Assembly (NCBI GenBank): GCA_030696315.1 | Contig: JAUYSM010000067.1 | Coordinates: 1 to 47,462, forward strand | Length of the DNA: 47,462 nt | Origin: Pseudohongiella sp. | GTDB taxonomy: Bacteria; Pseudomonadota; Gammaproteobacteria; Pseudomonadales; Pseudohongiellaceae | Direction: 5' to 3' | Shown: one piece after another, positions 18,089 to 26,309 of the stretch | Numbering within the stretch: the first letter of the stretch is position 1 | Layout: the number at the start of each line of letters is the position of its first letter | Program-made: the position numbers and the translations under genes | Notes under the pieces: generated by a model | Told to the model about the DNA's origin: nothing | Seen by the model: only the letters and a program-made list of their open reading frames with translations | The model's database searches: none

Positions 18089-19791
18089 GCGACAATGCGC
18101 CCAAAAAACGTCTTGGTGAGGTACTCCTTAATCGCGGTGCCATTACCGAGGACCAACTACGCATCGCGCTGCAGGAATTAAAAACCACCAATAAACCGCT
18201 AGGCGCGGTATTAATTGATCTGGGATTTGTTACTGATGCACTGGTCCGGGATGCGCTTAGCGAAAACACCGGCCAGAAAAGCGTCGATCTCAGTCATGCG
18301 GTGCTTGACGCAACCTCCATCAGGGTAGTGCCACAGGATATTGCCAGGCGCTATACCGTATTGCCCTTGTCGTACGACAAAGATCAACGCCATCTCACGT
18401 TGGCGATGGCAGACACGTTTAATATCGTTGCCCTGGACCAGATTCTTGCTCTGAACGGCGGTGATTTGCGCATCACTCCGGTGTTGGGTACCGAGGCAGA
18501 GATTGTTCGGGTTATAGAACAGTTCTATGGTTTTGAGCTTTCTATCGACGGCATCTTGCGAGAAATTGAGACAGGCGAAGTCGACTTTGAGAGCTTGCAA
18601 GGCAACGATGACATGTATAGTCATCCTATGGTGCGACTGGTTAACGCATTGTTGGCAGACGCTGTGCAACGTGAAGCATCAGACATCCACTTTGAACCAG
18701 AAGAAGCGTTTCTGCGCATTCGATACCGTATCGACGGTGTGTTACGCCAGGTACGAAGCCTGCACAAAAGCTATTGGCCCGCCATGGTTGTGCGACTGAA
18801 AGTCATGAGCAACATGAACATCGCAGAATCGCGGGCCCCGCAGGACGGTCGCATCTCCATGTCACTGGTGGGCCGTCAGATCGACTTCCGTGTCGCGGCA
18901 CAACCGACCACCTGGGGTGAAAACATAGTTCTACGTATCCTGGACCGCCGCAAAGGTATTGTGGCCATGGAGAAACTAGGCCTGACTGAAGATAACCTGG
19001 CATTGCTCCGCTTGATGCTTGCCAGACCTGAAGGCATTATTCTGGTCACAGGTCCAACCGGTAGCGGTAAAACGACCACGCTTTATTCCATCCTGAACCA
19101 GATTAACACCGAGGGCGTGAACATCATGACCATGGAAGATCCGGTGGAATACCCGATGTCCATGATCCGGCAATCTTCGGTCAACGAATCCGTCAAAATG
19201 GGATTTGGTGAAGGTATTCGCTCTATGATGCGTCAAGACCCTGACATCATTCTGGTTGGTGAAATCCGCGATCACATCACTGCAGAAATGGCATTTCGTG
19301 CAGCTATGACCGGCCACCAGGTGTTCTCGACCCTGCACACCAACTCTGCGATCGGCTCCATGCCGCGTCTGCTGGATATTGGGATATTACCTGACGTCAT
19401 AGCCGGCAACCTGATTGGTGTGGTAGCGCAGAGACTGGTGCGCAAATTATGCCCACACTGTAAAGTTAAAGGCGAAGCCGGTGAACTTGAGCGCAAATTG
19501 TTGGGCGTGACAGCACCAGAACCTGTATTTATTTATACTGCAGGTGGCTGTTTGAAGTGTGATTATAAAGGTTACAAGGGTCGTAACTCTGTCATCGAAA
19601 TCCTGAAAATAAACAGCGACATGGATGATTTGATCTCTCGACGCGCGAGTATGCGAGAAATGATCAATACAGCCAAAAAATCTGGTTTCCGCCCTTTGGC
19701 TGACGATGCGTGTCGTCGAGTGTTAGATGGCACAACCAGCCTTGAAGAAATTTCGCGAGTTGTGGATCTCACAGACAGGGTAATGGGGTAA
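18085..19791 (+). CDS. mshE: MshE: pilus extension ATPase with c-di-GMP-binding N-domain
   Basis: This 568-residue GspE/PilB-type hexameric ATPase powers pilus extension. The N-terminal MshEN domain shows the two-part c-di-GMP-binding motif: RLGEVLLNRG near residue 8 and LGAVLIDLGF near residue 38. The core has Walker A GPTGSGKTTT (about 323-332), the Asp box and Walker B region DPDIILVGEIRD (about 380-391), a His-box TGHQVFSTLHTN, and a tetracysteine zinc site (CPHC near 456 and CLKC near 488). The ATG overlaps the mshN stop, indicating coupled translation. The operon's activity is therefore probably tuned by c-di-GMP, as shown for Vibrio MshE. Confidence 0.95.
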   Translation: MSDNAPKKRLGEVLLNRGAITEDQLRIALQELKTTNKPLGAVLIDLGFVTDALVRDALSENTGQKSVDLSHAVLDATSIRVVPQDIARRYTVLPLSYDKDQRHLTLAMADTFNIVALDQILALNGGDLRITPVLGTEAEIVRVIEQFYGFELSIDGILREIETGEVDFESLQGNDDMYSHPMVRLVNALLADAVQREASDIHFEPEEAFLRIRYRIDGVLRQVRSLHKSYWPAMVVRLKVMSNMNIAESRAPQDGRISMSLVGRQIDFRVAAQPTTWGENIVLRILDRRKGIVAMEKLGLTEDNLALLRLMLARPEGIILVTGPTGSGKTTTLYSILNQINTEGVNIMTMEDPVEYPMSMIRQSSVNESVKMGFGEGIRSMMRQDPDIILVGEIRDHITAEMAFRAAMTGHQVFSTLHTNSAIGSMPRLLDIGILPDVIAGNLIGVVAQRLVRKLCPHCKVKGEAGELERKLLGVTAPEPVFIYTAGGCLKCDYKGYKGRNSVIEILKINSDMDDLISRRASMREMINTAKKSGFRPLADDACRRVLDGTTSLEEISRVVDLTDRVMG

Positions 19792-19797
19792 CTGACG

Positions 19798-21003
19798 ATG
19801 GCACTGTTCAGATACAAAGCAATGACCCGCGATGGCAAGATCCGTAACGGCAACCTTGATGCCACCAATGAAGTTGATCTTGAACAACGCCTGGTCCGCA
19901 TGGGGCTGGACCTTATTCGTGCTGACGAAACAGAGGAACGCCGTGCGGCCATAGGTCAGAAAAAGGTGGAAAAGGCTGATCTGATCAACTTTTGTTTCCA
20001 CATGGAGCAACTGACCAAAGCCGGTGTTCCCCTGCTGGAAGGCCTAAAAGATCTGCGTGACAGCCTCGAGCATCCACGTTTTCGCGAAATCGTCGCCAAT
20101 CTGGTGGATGAGATCGAAGGCGGTAAAGCGCTGTCTGATGCGCTGGCGGAACACCCCACCATCTTCGATACCTTGTTTGTAAATCTGATTAGAGCAGGCG
20201 AAGCAACTGGTGAACTGCCCAAAGTATTTGACTCCTTGTCACAAACCATCAAGTGGCAGGACGAACTGGAAAAAACCACCAAGAAGCTGCTGACATCGCC
20301 ACTGATTGTAGGCACAGTCGTATTGGGTGTGACTGCGTTCCTGATGATTTACCTTGTACCTCAACTGGTTGATTTTATTGAAAGCATGGGTGAAGAACTG
20401 CCTATTCACACCCGTGCATTGATTGCCACCTCTGATTTCATGGTGGAATATTGGTACATGATTATTATCGCGCCGCCCGCCACGTTTTTTGCCATCAAAT
20501 TACTGATCAAACATAACGAAAAGGCAGCCATGAAGGCTGACTTTTTCAAGATAAAAGTTTGGAAGATTGGCCCGGTGATTCAAAAAATACTGTTATCCCG
20601 CTTCGCGAATTTTTTTGCGATGATGTACGCCGCCGGCATCCCGATATTGCGTTGTCTTGAAATCGCCGAAGGTGTTATTGATAACAGAGTGATCAAACAA
20701 GCGCTGGGTTATGCGCGCAATGACATTCAGCAAGGCGACCCCATAGCGCAGAGTTTTGCCAATACTGGTCTCTTTCCACCGCTGGTGATACGCATGCTGC
20801 AAGTGGGCGAAACCACCGGCAAGCTGGATTATGCGCTGCTCAATGTCAGTTACTTTTATGACCGCGACATCAAAGATTCAATTGACAAAGTGCAGGCGCT
20901 CATCGGGCCGGTCATGACCGCTATTCTCGGATTGTTATTGGGGTGGGTTATGCTGTCCGTACTTGGGCCCATCTACAACACCATTTCCAACGTTCAGATG
21001 TAA
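19798..21003 (+). CDS. mshG: MshG: inner-membrane platform protein (PilC/GspF family)
   Basis: The product is 401 residues, normal for the family. It has two T2SSF domains (about 68-190 and 270-395), each followed by hydrophobic segments, for example LLTSPLIVGTVVLGVTAFLM and GPVMTAILGLLLGWVMLSVL. Signatures include FCFHMEQLTKAGVPLLEGL and FANFFAMMYAAGIPILRCLE. It forms the rotor or platform on which MshE acts to assemble pilins. It begins 6 bp after the mshE stop. Confidence 0.94.
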   Translation: MALFRYKAMTRDGKIRNGNLDATNEVDLEQRLVRMGLDLIRADETEERRAAIGQKKVEKADLINFCFHMEQLTKAGVPLLEGLKDLRDSLEHPRFREIVANLVDEIEGGKALSDALAEHPTIFDTLFVNLIRAGEATGELPKVFDSLSQTIKWQDELEKTTKKLLTSPLIVGTVVLGVTAFLMIYLVPQLVDFIESMGEELPIHTRALIATSDFMVEYWYMIIIAPPATFFAIKLLIKHNEKAAMKADFFKIKVWKIGPVIQKILLSRFANFFAMMYAAGIPILRCLEIAEGVIDNRVIKQALGYARNDIQQGDPIAQSFANTGLFPPLVIRMLQVGETTGKLDYALLNVSYFYDRDIKDSIDKVQALIGPVMTAILGLLLGWVMLSVLGPIYNTISNVQM

Positions 21004-21035
21004 ATCAGCTAACGGCAAGGCTGCGGAAAACCAGC

Positions 21036-22628
21036 ATGAGTACAGACATCAAACAGAAGCTGCTGATTATCCATAATGATGGCGTGCTGTTGTATGGCTG
21101 GAATAAAAGTGGTCTGATCGAAATAGGCAGTTATAACCAGACCACGTCTGCTATTGATCGTTTTCAGGATCAATTGATAGAAAACCGAAGCGCGCCTTTT
21201 ATTGTTGTCGTCGACTGCATTGAAGAAGACTTCCGGCACGAAAATGTTGTGCATGTCACCGGGTCAGACCGGGTGGCCTTGCTCGATCGTAAACTGGCAT
21301 TTTTGTTTCGCACCACCCCTTATCGGATTGCACGTATTATCGGCCGCGAAAAGGACGGCCGTAAGGATGATAAGGCGCTGTTCAGTGCACTCAGTCGGAC
21401 AGATCTTGTTGACCCCTGGCTGAATTTGATTCTGGATCAACAGATAGCCATCAAGTCGATCAGTTCAGCGGCATATTTGATGGAGACCTTTGCCAAACAA
21501 CAAGGTTTGCAAAATCATGCTCATTTGCTGCTGGTTAACGTAGAACCTCAGACCGGAGTCAGGCAAACCTATTTGCAAAAAGGCAAGGTACTGTTCAGTC
21601 GTCTTTCGCCTCGGAGTCAGTCTCAACACACAGGGATCGTCCAACTCGTACAGGATCAGGCTGTACAAACCCGTAAATACCTGGAGCGAATCAAGCTTCT
21701 GCCCTACGAACTCGATATCAATACAGTTGTGTTTATGCCACAGGATTGCCAAGGCATGGACTCAGACGATCTGATTAACCACATGACATATCAGTTCAGA
21801 GATACGCGTATGGCAGCTGAATTGATGACCAGCCTTTCGTCTGACATTGAATCTCCTGGCGCACTGCTACTCACACTTGGTCAAAGTCTACGCAAATCGC
21901 ACATTCCCAATATTTATGGGCCATTTAAAAGCCGTCGTTACTTTTTTATCAATCAAGCGCGGACTGCGTTGATTATTGCTGGCATTCTGGCGTTTGTAAG
22001 CGGCACAGTTTTAGCTTTGCCACATTTGTCGGACGCCCTGGCAAAGAGTGAGCAAACCGACGTTATCAATGCCCGTACTGTTCCCATATTGCGAGAGTAC
22101 GAAAATCTGCGTCAACGCTTCCCTGAAACACCAACTCCATCCAACACCATGGCATTGGTTGTGAGCACCTATGATACGGTCAATGAGCAGATCAATAGCC
22201 CTGGAGAACTGATGGTTCAAGTCAGCCGCGCTTTGAGCTCGTCACCCAATATCCGCTTGACGTCAATGGAATGGCGACTCGAATCAGTTATTGATGATGC
22301 GCAACCAGAAGCAGCATTCGGTGCCAGTGATGAGGTGCTACGAACTTCATACATGCGGGCAGTATTGGACAAACGAACAAAGCTTACGGCCATTATAGAA
22401 GGTAACGTCGAAGCTACCAGCAGTGTCAGGACTGCACGGGATCAAGTGCAAGGATTTATTGACTCTCTTGAAAGTCTGCCGGATATTAAAGTTAACCCAA
22501 TTACAATGCCGATTAACCTGGAACCAGACGCAGCGCTGGTGATCCAACTTAATGGCAATGCGGTGGCAGCCAGTTTCTCATTGGCGCTGTCTCCCGAAGA
22601 GCCGGTAGTTGCGGAGACGCAACCATGA
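21036..22628 (+). CDS. PilM/PilN-like fused assembly protein (GspL/MshI-like)
   Basis: This 530-residue protein has about 300 cytoplasmic residues of PilM/GspL-like actin-fold character (YLMETFAKQQG, LLLVNVEPQTGVRQTYL). One transmembrane helix lies at about 305-330 (TALIIAGILAFVSGTVLAL). A periplasmic region of about 200 residues has the length and coiled-coil-then-ferredoxin look of PilN/GspL C-termini. The total equals PilM plus PilN, so it probably does both jobs in one chain. The ATG at 21036 (MSTDIKQKLLI) is chosen: CGGAA precedes it, it lies 32 bp after mshG, and an earlier in-frame ATG would overlap mshG heavily. The next gene overlaps its stop (ATGA). The family match is by pattern only. 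Confidence 0.72.
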   Translation: MSTDIKQKLLIIHNDGVLLYGWNKSGLIEIGSYNQTTSAIDRFQDQLIENRSAPFIVVVDCIEEDFRHENVVHVTGSDRVALLDRKLAFLFRTTPYRIARIIGREKDGRKDDKALFSALSRTDLVDPWLNLILDQQIAIKSISSAAYLMETFAKQQGLQNHAHLLLVNVEPQTGVRQTYLQKGKVLFSRLSPRSQSQHTGIVQLVQDQAVQTRKYLERIKLLPYELDINTVVFMPQDCQGMDSDDLINHMTYQFRDTRMAAELMTSLSSDIESPGALLLTLGQSLRKSHIPNIYGPFKSRRYFFINQARTALIIAGILAFVSGTVLALPHLSDALAKSEQTDVINARTVPILREYENLRQRFPETPTPSNTMALVVSTYDTVNEQINSPGELMVQVSRALSSSPNIRLTSMEWRLESVIDDAQPEAAFGASDEVLRTSYMRAVLDKRTKLTAIIEGNVEATSSVRTARDQVQGFIDSLESLPDIKVNPITMPINLEPDAALVIQLNGNAVAASFSLALSPEEPVVAETQP

Positions 22629-23278
22629 AATTGCCATTGCCTCTTTCCAACAGCGACCTGATGCTGCTGAGAAATTCTTTGATCAGTTTTGTTGTACTCT
22701 CGGGTCTGTCGATTGCTATCTATGTAACGGCAAGCGGTCTGCAACGTTCAGCCAATGAGAGCCTGAACTCGGCCCGGGTGTATTTTGATCAGGTCAGCAA
22801 CTCTGTTACTCAAATCGCCCAGGAAGAAGAAACAATTATTCGCTATATCGATCGGTATATTCAGATTGCAGCGGATGGCATCGTGTCAGAGCAGGATCGT
22901 CTGGTCTTTCTTGAACGCATGACCAGTATCCGTGAAATGTTTCAGCTTTATGCGTTGGGCTTGTCGATGGGAGAGCAAATCAGCCACATCGTACCCTACC
23001 CCCCAGAAGATCCATTGCCAGGCGATCCGCTCACGATGCATCAGACACCGATAAGCTTGGAGCTATCGTTGTTGCATGAAGGTGACCTGCTTAGACTTTT
23101 CGACCGACTACTGAGTTTGCCTGGATTATTCCAACCAACAGAGTGTGTTGTTGACCTTGACTCGAGCTCAACGGAGGGACTGACTCAACTCAGGGAGAAT
23201 CTGTCCGCGCGATGTCGCATAAACTGGTACAGCTTTGATCTGTCACCGCCGGATAGCAGTGCTCAGGAAGGTGTCTGA
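22625..23278 (+). CDS. PilO/MshJ-like inner-membrane assembly protein
   Basis: This 217-residue bitopic protein has a short cytoplasmic start, one transmembrane helix at about 14-36 (LISFVVLSGLSIAIYVTASG) and a coiled coil at about 40-110 rich in Glu/Gln/Ile. A small periplasmic alpha/beta domain follows (PISLELSLLHEGDLLRLFDR, then a Cys pair region). This is the layout of PilO/GspM/MshJ proteins, which pair with PilN or GspL. Its ATG overlaps the preceding stop (ATGA at 22625), matching an obligate partner of the PilM/PilN-like protein. Assignment rests on size, topology and position. Confidence 0.7.
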   Translation: MKLPLPLSNSDLMLLRNSLISFVVLSGLSIAIYVTASGLQRSANESLNSARVYFDQVSNSVTQIAQEEETIIRYIDRYIQIAADGIVSEQDRLVFLERMTSIREMFQLYALGLSMGEQISHIVPYPPEDPLPGDPLTMHQTPISLELSLLHEGDLLRLFDRLLSLPGLFQPTECVVDLDSSSTEGLTQLRENLSARCRINWYSFDLSPPDSSAQEGV

Positions 23279-23279
23279 C

Positions 23280-23960
23280 ATGGGTAGCCTTCGCAGAAAA
23301 TGCCTGCTTTTACTGATGCTTCTCTCCGGGATGATATCGGAAGCGAGTGAGGCACAACATGCCGATGAACTTGGGCGCTTATTCAGCACACCGCGTGAGC
23401 GCATGGAGTTGGACGAAATTCGGCGCATCTGGCTGCAGGAAGTTAAGCCCGGCGAGGAATTGGAATTACCGGCAGAGGATGAGCTTTCAATTGTTTTGGA
23501 GGCACCAAACGATTTGTTCCTGCAACTTGGTGGTACCGTGCGCAGAGCGGATGGCACCTATAGTTTGTGGATCAACAATGAGCAAGTTGATCAGCACCAA
23601 CTGCCATCAAATATCAAGCTGGCACGACTCGGCGACCTGATTGTTGTGTGGATAAACTATCGGGATAAGCTGTATGTGGTACGCCCCGGTCAGGTGCTGC
23701 ATTTTGCCACCGAGACAGTTTACGAGCCTTACTTATTGCCGGCGGAGCTAGAGGACTTAATTTTTCCGCCACCCGCACCTGAGATCACAACTACCGCTGG
23801 TGCAAACGCTGCTACCAGCAATGACAACACCAATACTGTTGCTCAAAGTGGCGATGCGCCTTTAAACATGTTGCCAGGTGGTGATGCTATCGAAGGCCTG
23901 CTCGAGAATATCTCCAAAATTTCCGCCACACTGAACATGATACAGGAGCTGACGCAATGA
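23280..23960 (+). CDS. PilP/MshK-like periplasmic pilus assembly protein
   Basis: The 226-residue product has a signal peptide (RRKCLLLLMLLSGMISEASE). It then has the segment LGRLFSTPRERMELDEIRR and a small beta domain (LGGTVRRADGTYSLWINNE) like the SH3-like C-terminal fold of PilP/GspC. A Thr/Asn-rich tail and a short amphipathic helix follow. Such proteins link the inner-membrane complex to the secretin. Start 23280 is preferred: AGGAAGG lies 9 nt upstream and it begins 1 bp after the previous stop. A longer frame from 23235 would lack the signal peptide at its N-terminus. Confidence 0.68.
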   Translation: MGSLRRKCLLLLMLLSGMISEASEAQHADELGRLFSTPRERMELDEIRRIWLQEVKPGEELELPAEDELSIVLEAPNDLFLQLGGTVRRADGTYSLWINNEQVDQHQLPSNIKLARLGDLIVVWINYRDKLYVVRPGQVLHFATETVYEPYLLPAELEDLIFPPPAPEITTTAGANAATSNDNTNTVAQSGDAPLNMLPGGDAIEGLLENISKISATLNMIQELTQ

Positions 23961-24901
23961 TCGGCATCCACTATGCTCAGCGTCAAACTGGCGCGGCACT
24001 GCTGATTTTTTTTCTGATTTTGTTCACAACGTCGGCCGCTGTTTTGTTGAGAGCAGTGAATAATGCAAATTTTGGTCTGGCAGTGGCGAATAATGCACGG
24101 CAAGAAATGGTTCTGGCTAAACAGACTCTATTGGCTTTTGCCATGAACAACGGCGAACTTATGACTGGCGGCACTCCAGGGCGGTTTCCTTGTCCCGATA
24201 GTGATAACGATGCGGATGGTTTACCAAACTTACCTTGCGTCGCGATTAGCAGACTGCCAAGGCGAATTGATACCAATACCGGAGGTCCTTTCTACATAAG
24301 TGACGAAGGTCTAGAGAATGGCCAACGTTTCTGGTTTGCGGTCAGCCCCGCTTACCGACAAAACTCAATGGTCACTTTAAATAGCAATACCAATGGCACA
24401 CTAACATTGGATGGAATTGACGATATTGTTGCAATTATTGTGGCACCTGGCGACGCACTTGCCGGACAAACACGGCACAACAACACAGCAAGTAACTATC
24501 TTGAATCCACAAACGTTGGAGGAAGCAGTTTCATCAGTAGTCTACCGGCAAATCCCACCGCCTTTAATGACCGCGTGCTGCCGATCTATCGACATGAAGT
24601 GATGACGTTGGTGACGGCGCGAGTGGTGCGGGAGATTCGCAGAGTGCTGGATCTTTATCATCCAGCCAATGGTAATACTTACCCAGCAGATGAGCCTGCG
24701 TTTCAGGCGGCGCTTGCTGCTGCAGCCCCTCCACTTCCAACATGGTTTACAGCCAACAGCTGGAATACAGTCACTAACTACGCCTTTGTAAACACAAACA
24801 GCTTCACACTTAATTTTGTTGGTTGCGAAATAGAATACACGGTCACATTTGGCTCGCCCGACATTACACGCGACCAATTCAGTTGCGAGGTTTCCCCATG
24901 A
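23957..24901 (+). CDS. PilX/GspK-like minor pilin with Asp-rich calcium-loop motif
   Basis: A 314-residue protein with an N-terminal prepilin-like helix (QTGAALLIFFLILFTTSAAV) that lacks Glu5 after the Gly, as in PilX/GspK-type minor pilins. A cysteine-bounded loop near residues 76-92 (PCPDSDNDADGLPNLPC) has D-x-D-x-D-x-D-G spacing typical of calcium sites. The C-terminal part is secreted-type beta with two further Cys. It is probably a low-abundance tip or priming subunit. The ATG overlaps the previous stop (23957) and the next gene's ATG overlaps its own stop (24898). Confidence 0.75.
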   Translation: MIGIHYAQRQTGAALLIFFLILFTTSAAVLLRAVNNANFGLAVANNARQEMVLAKQTLLAFAMNNGELMTGGTPGRFPCPDSDNDADGLPNLPCVAISRLPRRIDTNTGGPFYISDEGLENGQRFWFAVSPAYRQNSMVTLNSNTNGTLTLDGIDDIVAIIVAPGDALAGQTRHNNTASNYLESTNVGGSSFISSLPANPTAFNDRVLPIYRHEVMTLVTARVVREIRRVLDLYHPANGNTYPADEPAFQAALAAAAPPLPTWFTANSWNTVTNYAFVNTNSFTLNFVGCEIEYTVTFGSPDITRDQFSCEVSP

Positions 24902-25659
24902 AAACTGTCAAAAACTCTAAATTGCTTCGAATAAATGGATTTACGTTAATCGAAACAGCTGTGGTAATGCTGATTCTCGGGCTGGTGCTTGGGGGACTCA
25001 TAACTGCCATCGGCCAAAGCACTGAAAATAACAGGAGAGCTGACGCACAAGCGTTAATCAACCGTGTTGAAGAAGCTCTGTATGGTTTTGCGCAGTCAAA
25101 TGGACGATTGCCGTGTCCGGCGACCAATACCAGCGGCGGACTAGAAGCGCCAGCGGGCGGTGGAATTTGTACAGTAGCGCATGGATTTGTCCCGGCAGCA
25201 ACAATGGGGCTACAAGGTCGAGTAAATGCAGATGGACTGCTACTCGACCCATGGTCAAATCCATTGCGTTACTCCGTCTCAACCTTGCTCTCTGGGGGAA
25301 ATCGGGCATTCACGTCAGTGCTTGGCATGCAGGATCTATTTGCAACCCCGGCAAACCTGGTCGCCGGCCCGACCCTGCTGCGCGTCTGTAACGCAGTGGC
25401 CTGCACCCCATTGCCCGCCCGCGAACTGGCCAACACAGTCCCTGCGGTCATAATCTCAATGGGTGCCAACTGGAATGCCTTTGCCGGCGCGGATGAGGTA
25501 TCAAATGCGGGCAATACTACGATAGGTACTTACAGAATCACCAACACCAACACCTTCGTCTCGCGCGAATACAACGATACCAACTTCGATGACATCATAA
25601 GCTGGATATCCCCTCACATATTGTTCAGCCGACTGGTGACAGCGGGCCAATTACCTTGA
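24898..25659 (+). CDS. Minor prepilin with class III signal (GFTLIE)
   Basis: This 253-residue prepilin has leader MKTVKNSKLLRING and the peptidase/methylase site G-FTLIE followed by a hydrophobic helix (TAVVMLILGLVLGGLITAIG). The globular part has an LPCP motif (GRLPCPATNTSGG) like the preceding protein, and the motif DPWSNPLRYSVS common in minor pseudopilins. ATG 24898 overlaps the upstream stop; earlier in-frame starts would extend into the upstream gene and bury the prepilin leader. It is probably a minor subunit (MshC/D/O-like), but which one cannot be said. Confidence 0.82.
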   Translation: MKTVKNSKLLRINGFTLIETAVVMLILGLVLGGLITAIGQSTENNRRADAQALINRVEEALYGFAQSNGRLPCPATNTSGGLEAPAGGGICTVAHGFVPAATMGLQGRVNADGLLLDPWSNPLRYSVSTLLSGGNRAFTSVLGMQDLFATPANLVAGPTLLRVCNAVACTPLPARELANTVPAVIISMGANWNAFAGADEVSNAGNTTIGTYRITNTNTFVSREYNDTNFDDIISWISPHILFSRLVTAGQLP

Positions 25660-26309
25660 GCGATGACATGAGCATGCCCTTATCCAACACCGCACAGGAA
25701 TCTCCACCCCCTCTGCTTCTAGTGGAGGATGATGAGGCGCTTCGATCAATCCTGCGAGATTCGCTGGAAATGCAAGGCTTACGGGTGATCGAGGCGGATT
25801 GCCGCAAAACAGCAATGACTCGACTTGCGAGCAATCCCGATGTGGGCGTGATGTTAATTGATCTTGGCCTTCCCCCGGCAGAACACACGACGGCAGAGGG
25901 GATAGCATTGATTAACGCCATTCTGGCAGACAATGGTACCGCCAAGGTGATTGTGCTGACCGGACAGGATGAAGAGAGTTCTGCACTGGCAGCAATCCGT
26001 GAAGGTGCCTTTGATTTTTTAGCAAAACCCGCTCAATTTGACGATATTCTTCGGGCCGTCAAACGCGCTCTGTTATTCCAGCGTCAGGAATTGCAGATGT
26101 CTGCAGAGGGCCTGACTCGCCTACAAATAAATGCCCGTGTTTCTGATGGTTTAAAAGCTGTTCGCGAAGATGCAGAAGAACGTCTCGTGCGTCAGGTTCT
26201 TAAAGAAACTGGTTTTAATGTCTATCAAAGTGCTGCACGTCTTGGACTCAAACGCGAAAGCATCTATTACTTTCTAAAGAAGTTTGGCATCAACCGGCAG
26301 GATTCTTGA
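25656..26309 (+). CDS. Response regulator with Fis-type HTH output domain
   Basis: The receiver domain (about 17-140) has the acidic pair LVEDDEA, the phospho-acceptor Asp69 (LIDLGLPP), a Thr at VLTGQ and Lys at FLAKPAQ. A linker then leads to a Fis-like helix-turn-helix (about 178-215, VLKETGFNVYQSAARLGLKR). This is the ActR/PrrA-like layout without an AAA domain, so it is probably a sigma-70 regulator. The TTG at 25656 overlaps the previous TGA; ATG at 25668 is an alternative giving a protein four residues shorter. Its place between the pilus genes and the three pilin genes makes pilin promoters the obvious candidate targets (inference). Confidence 0.88.
   Translation: MSDDMSMPLSNTAQESPPPLLLVEDDEALRSILRDSLEMQGLRVIEADCRKTAMTRLASNPDVGVMLIDLGLPPAEHTTAEGIALINAILADNGTAKVIVLTGQDEESSALAAIREGAFDFLAKPAQFDDILRAVKRALLFQRQELQMSAEGLTRLQINARVSDGLKAVREDAEERLVRQVLKETGFNVYQSAARLGLKRESIYYFLKKFGINRQDS

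Noticed and set aside
20943-21035. Upstream ATG for the PilM/PilN-like gene
   Set aside because: It lies within mshG coding sequence; the ATG at 21036 fits the spacing, RBS and family start.
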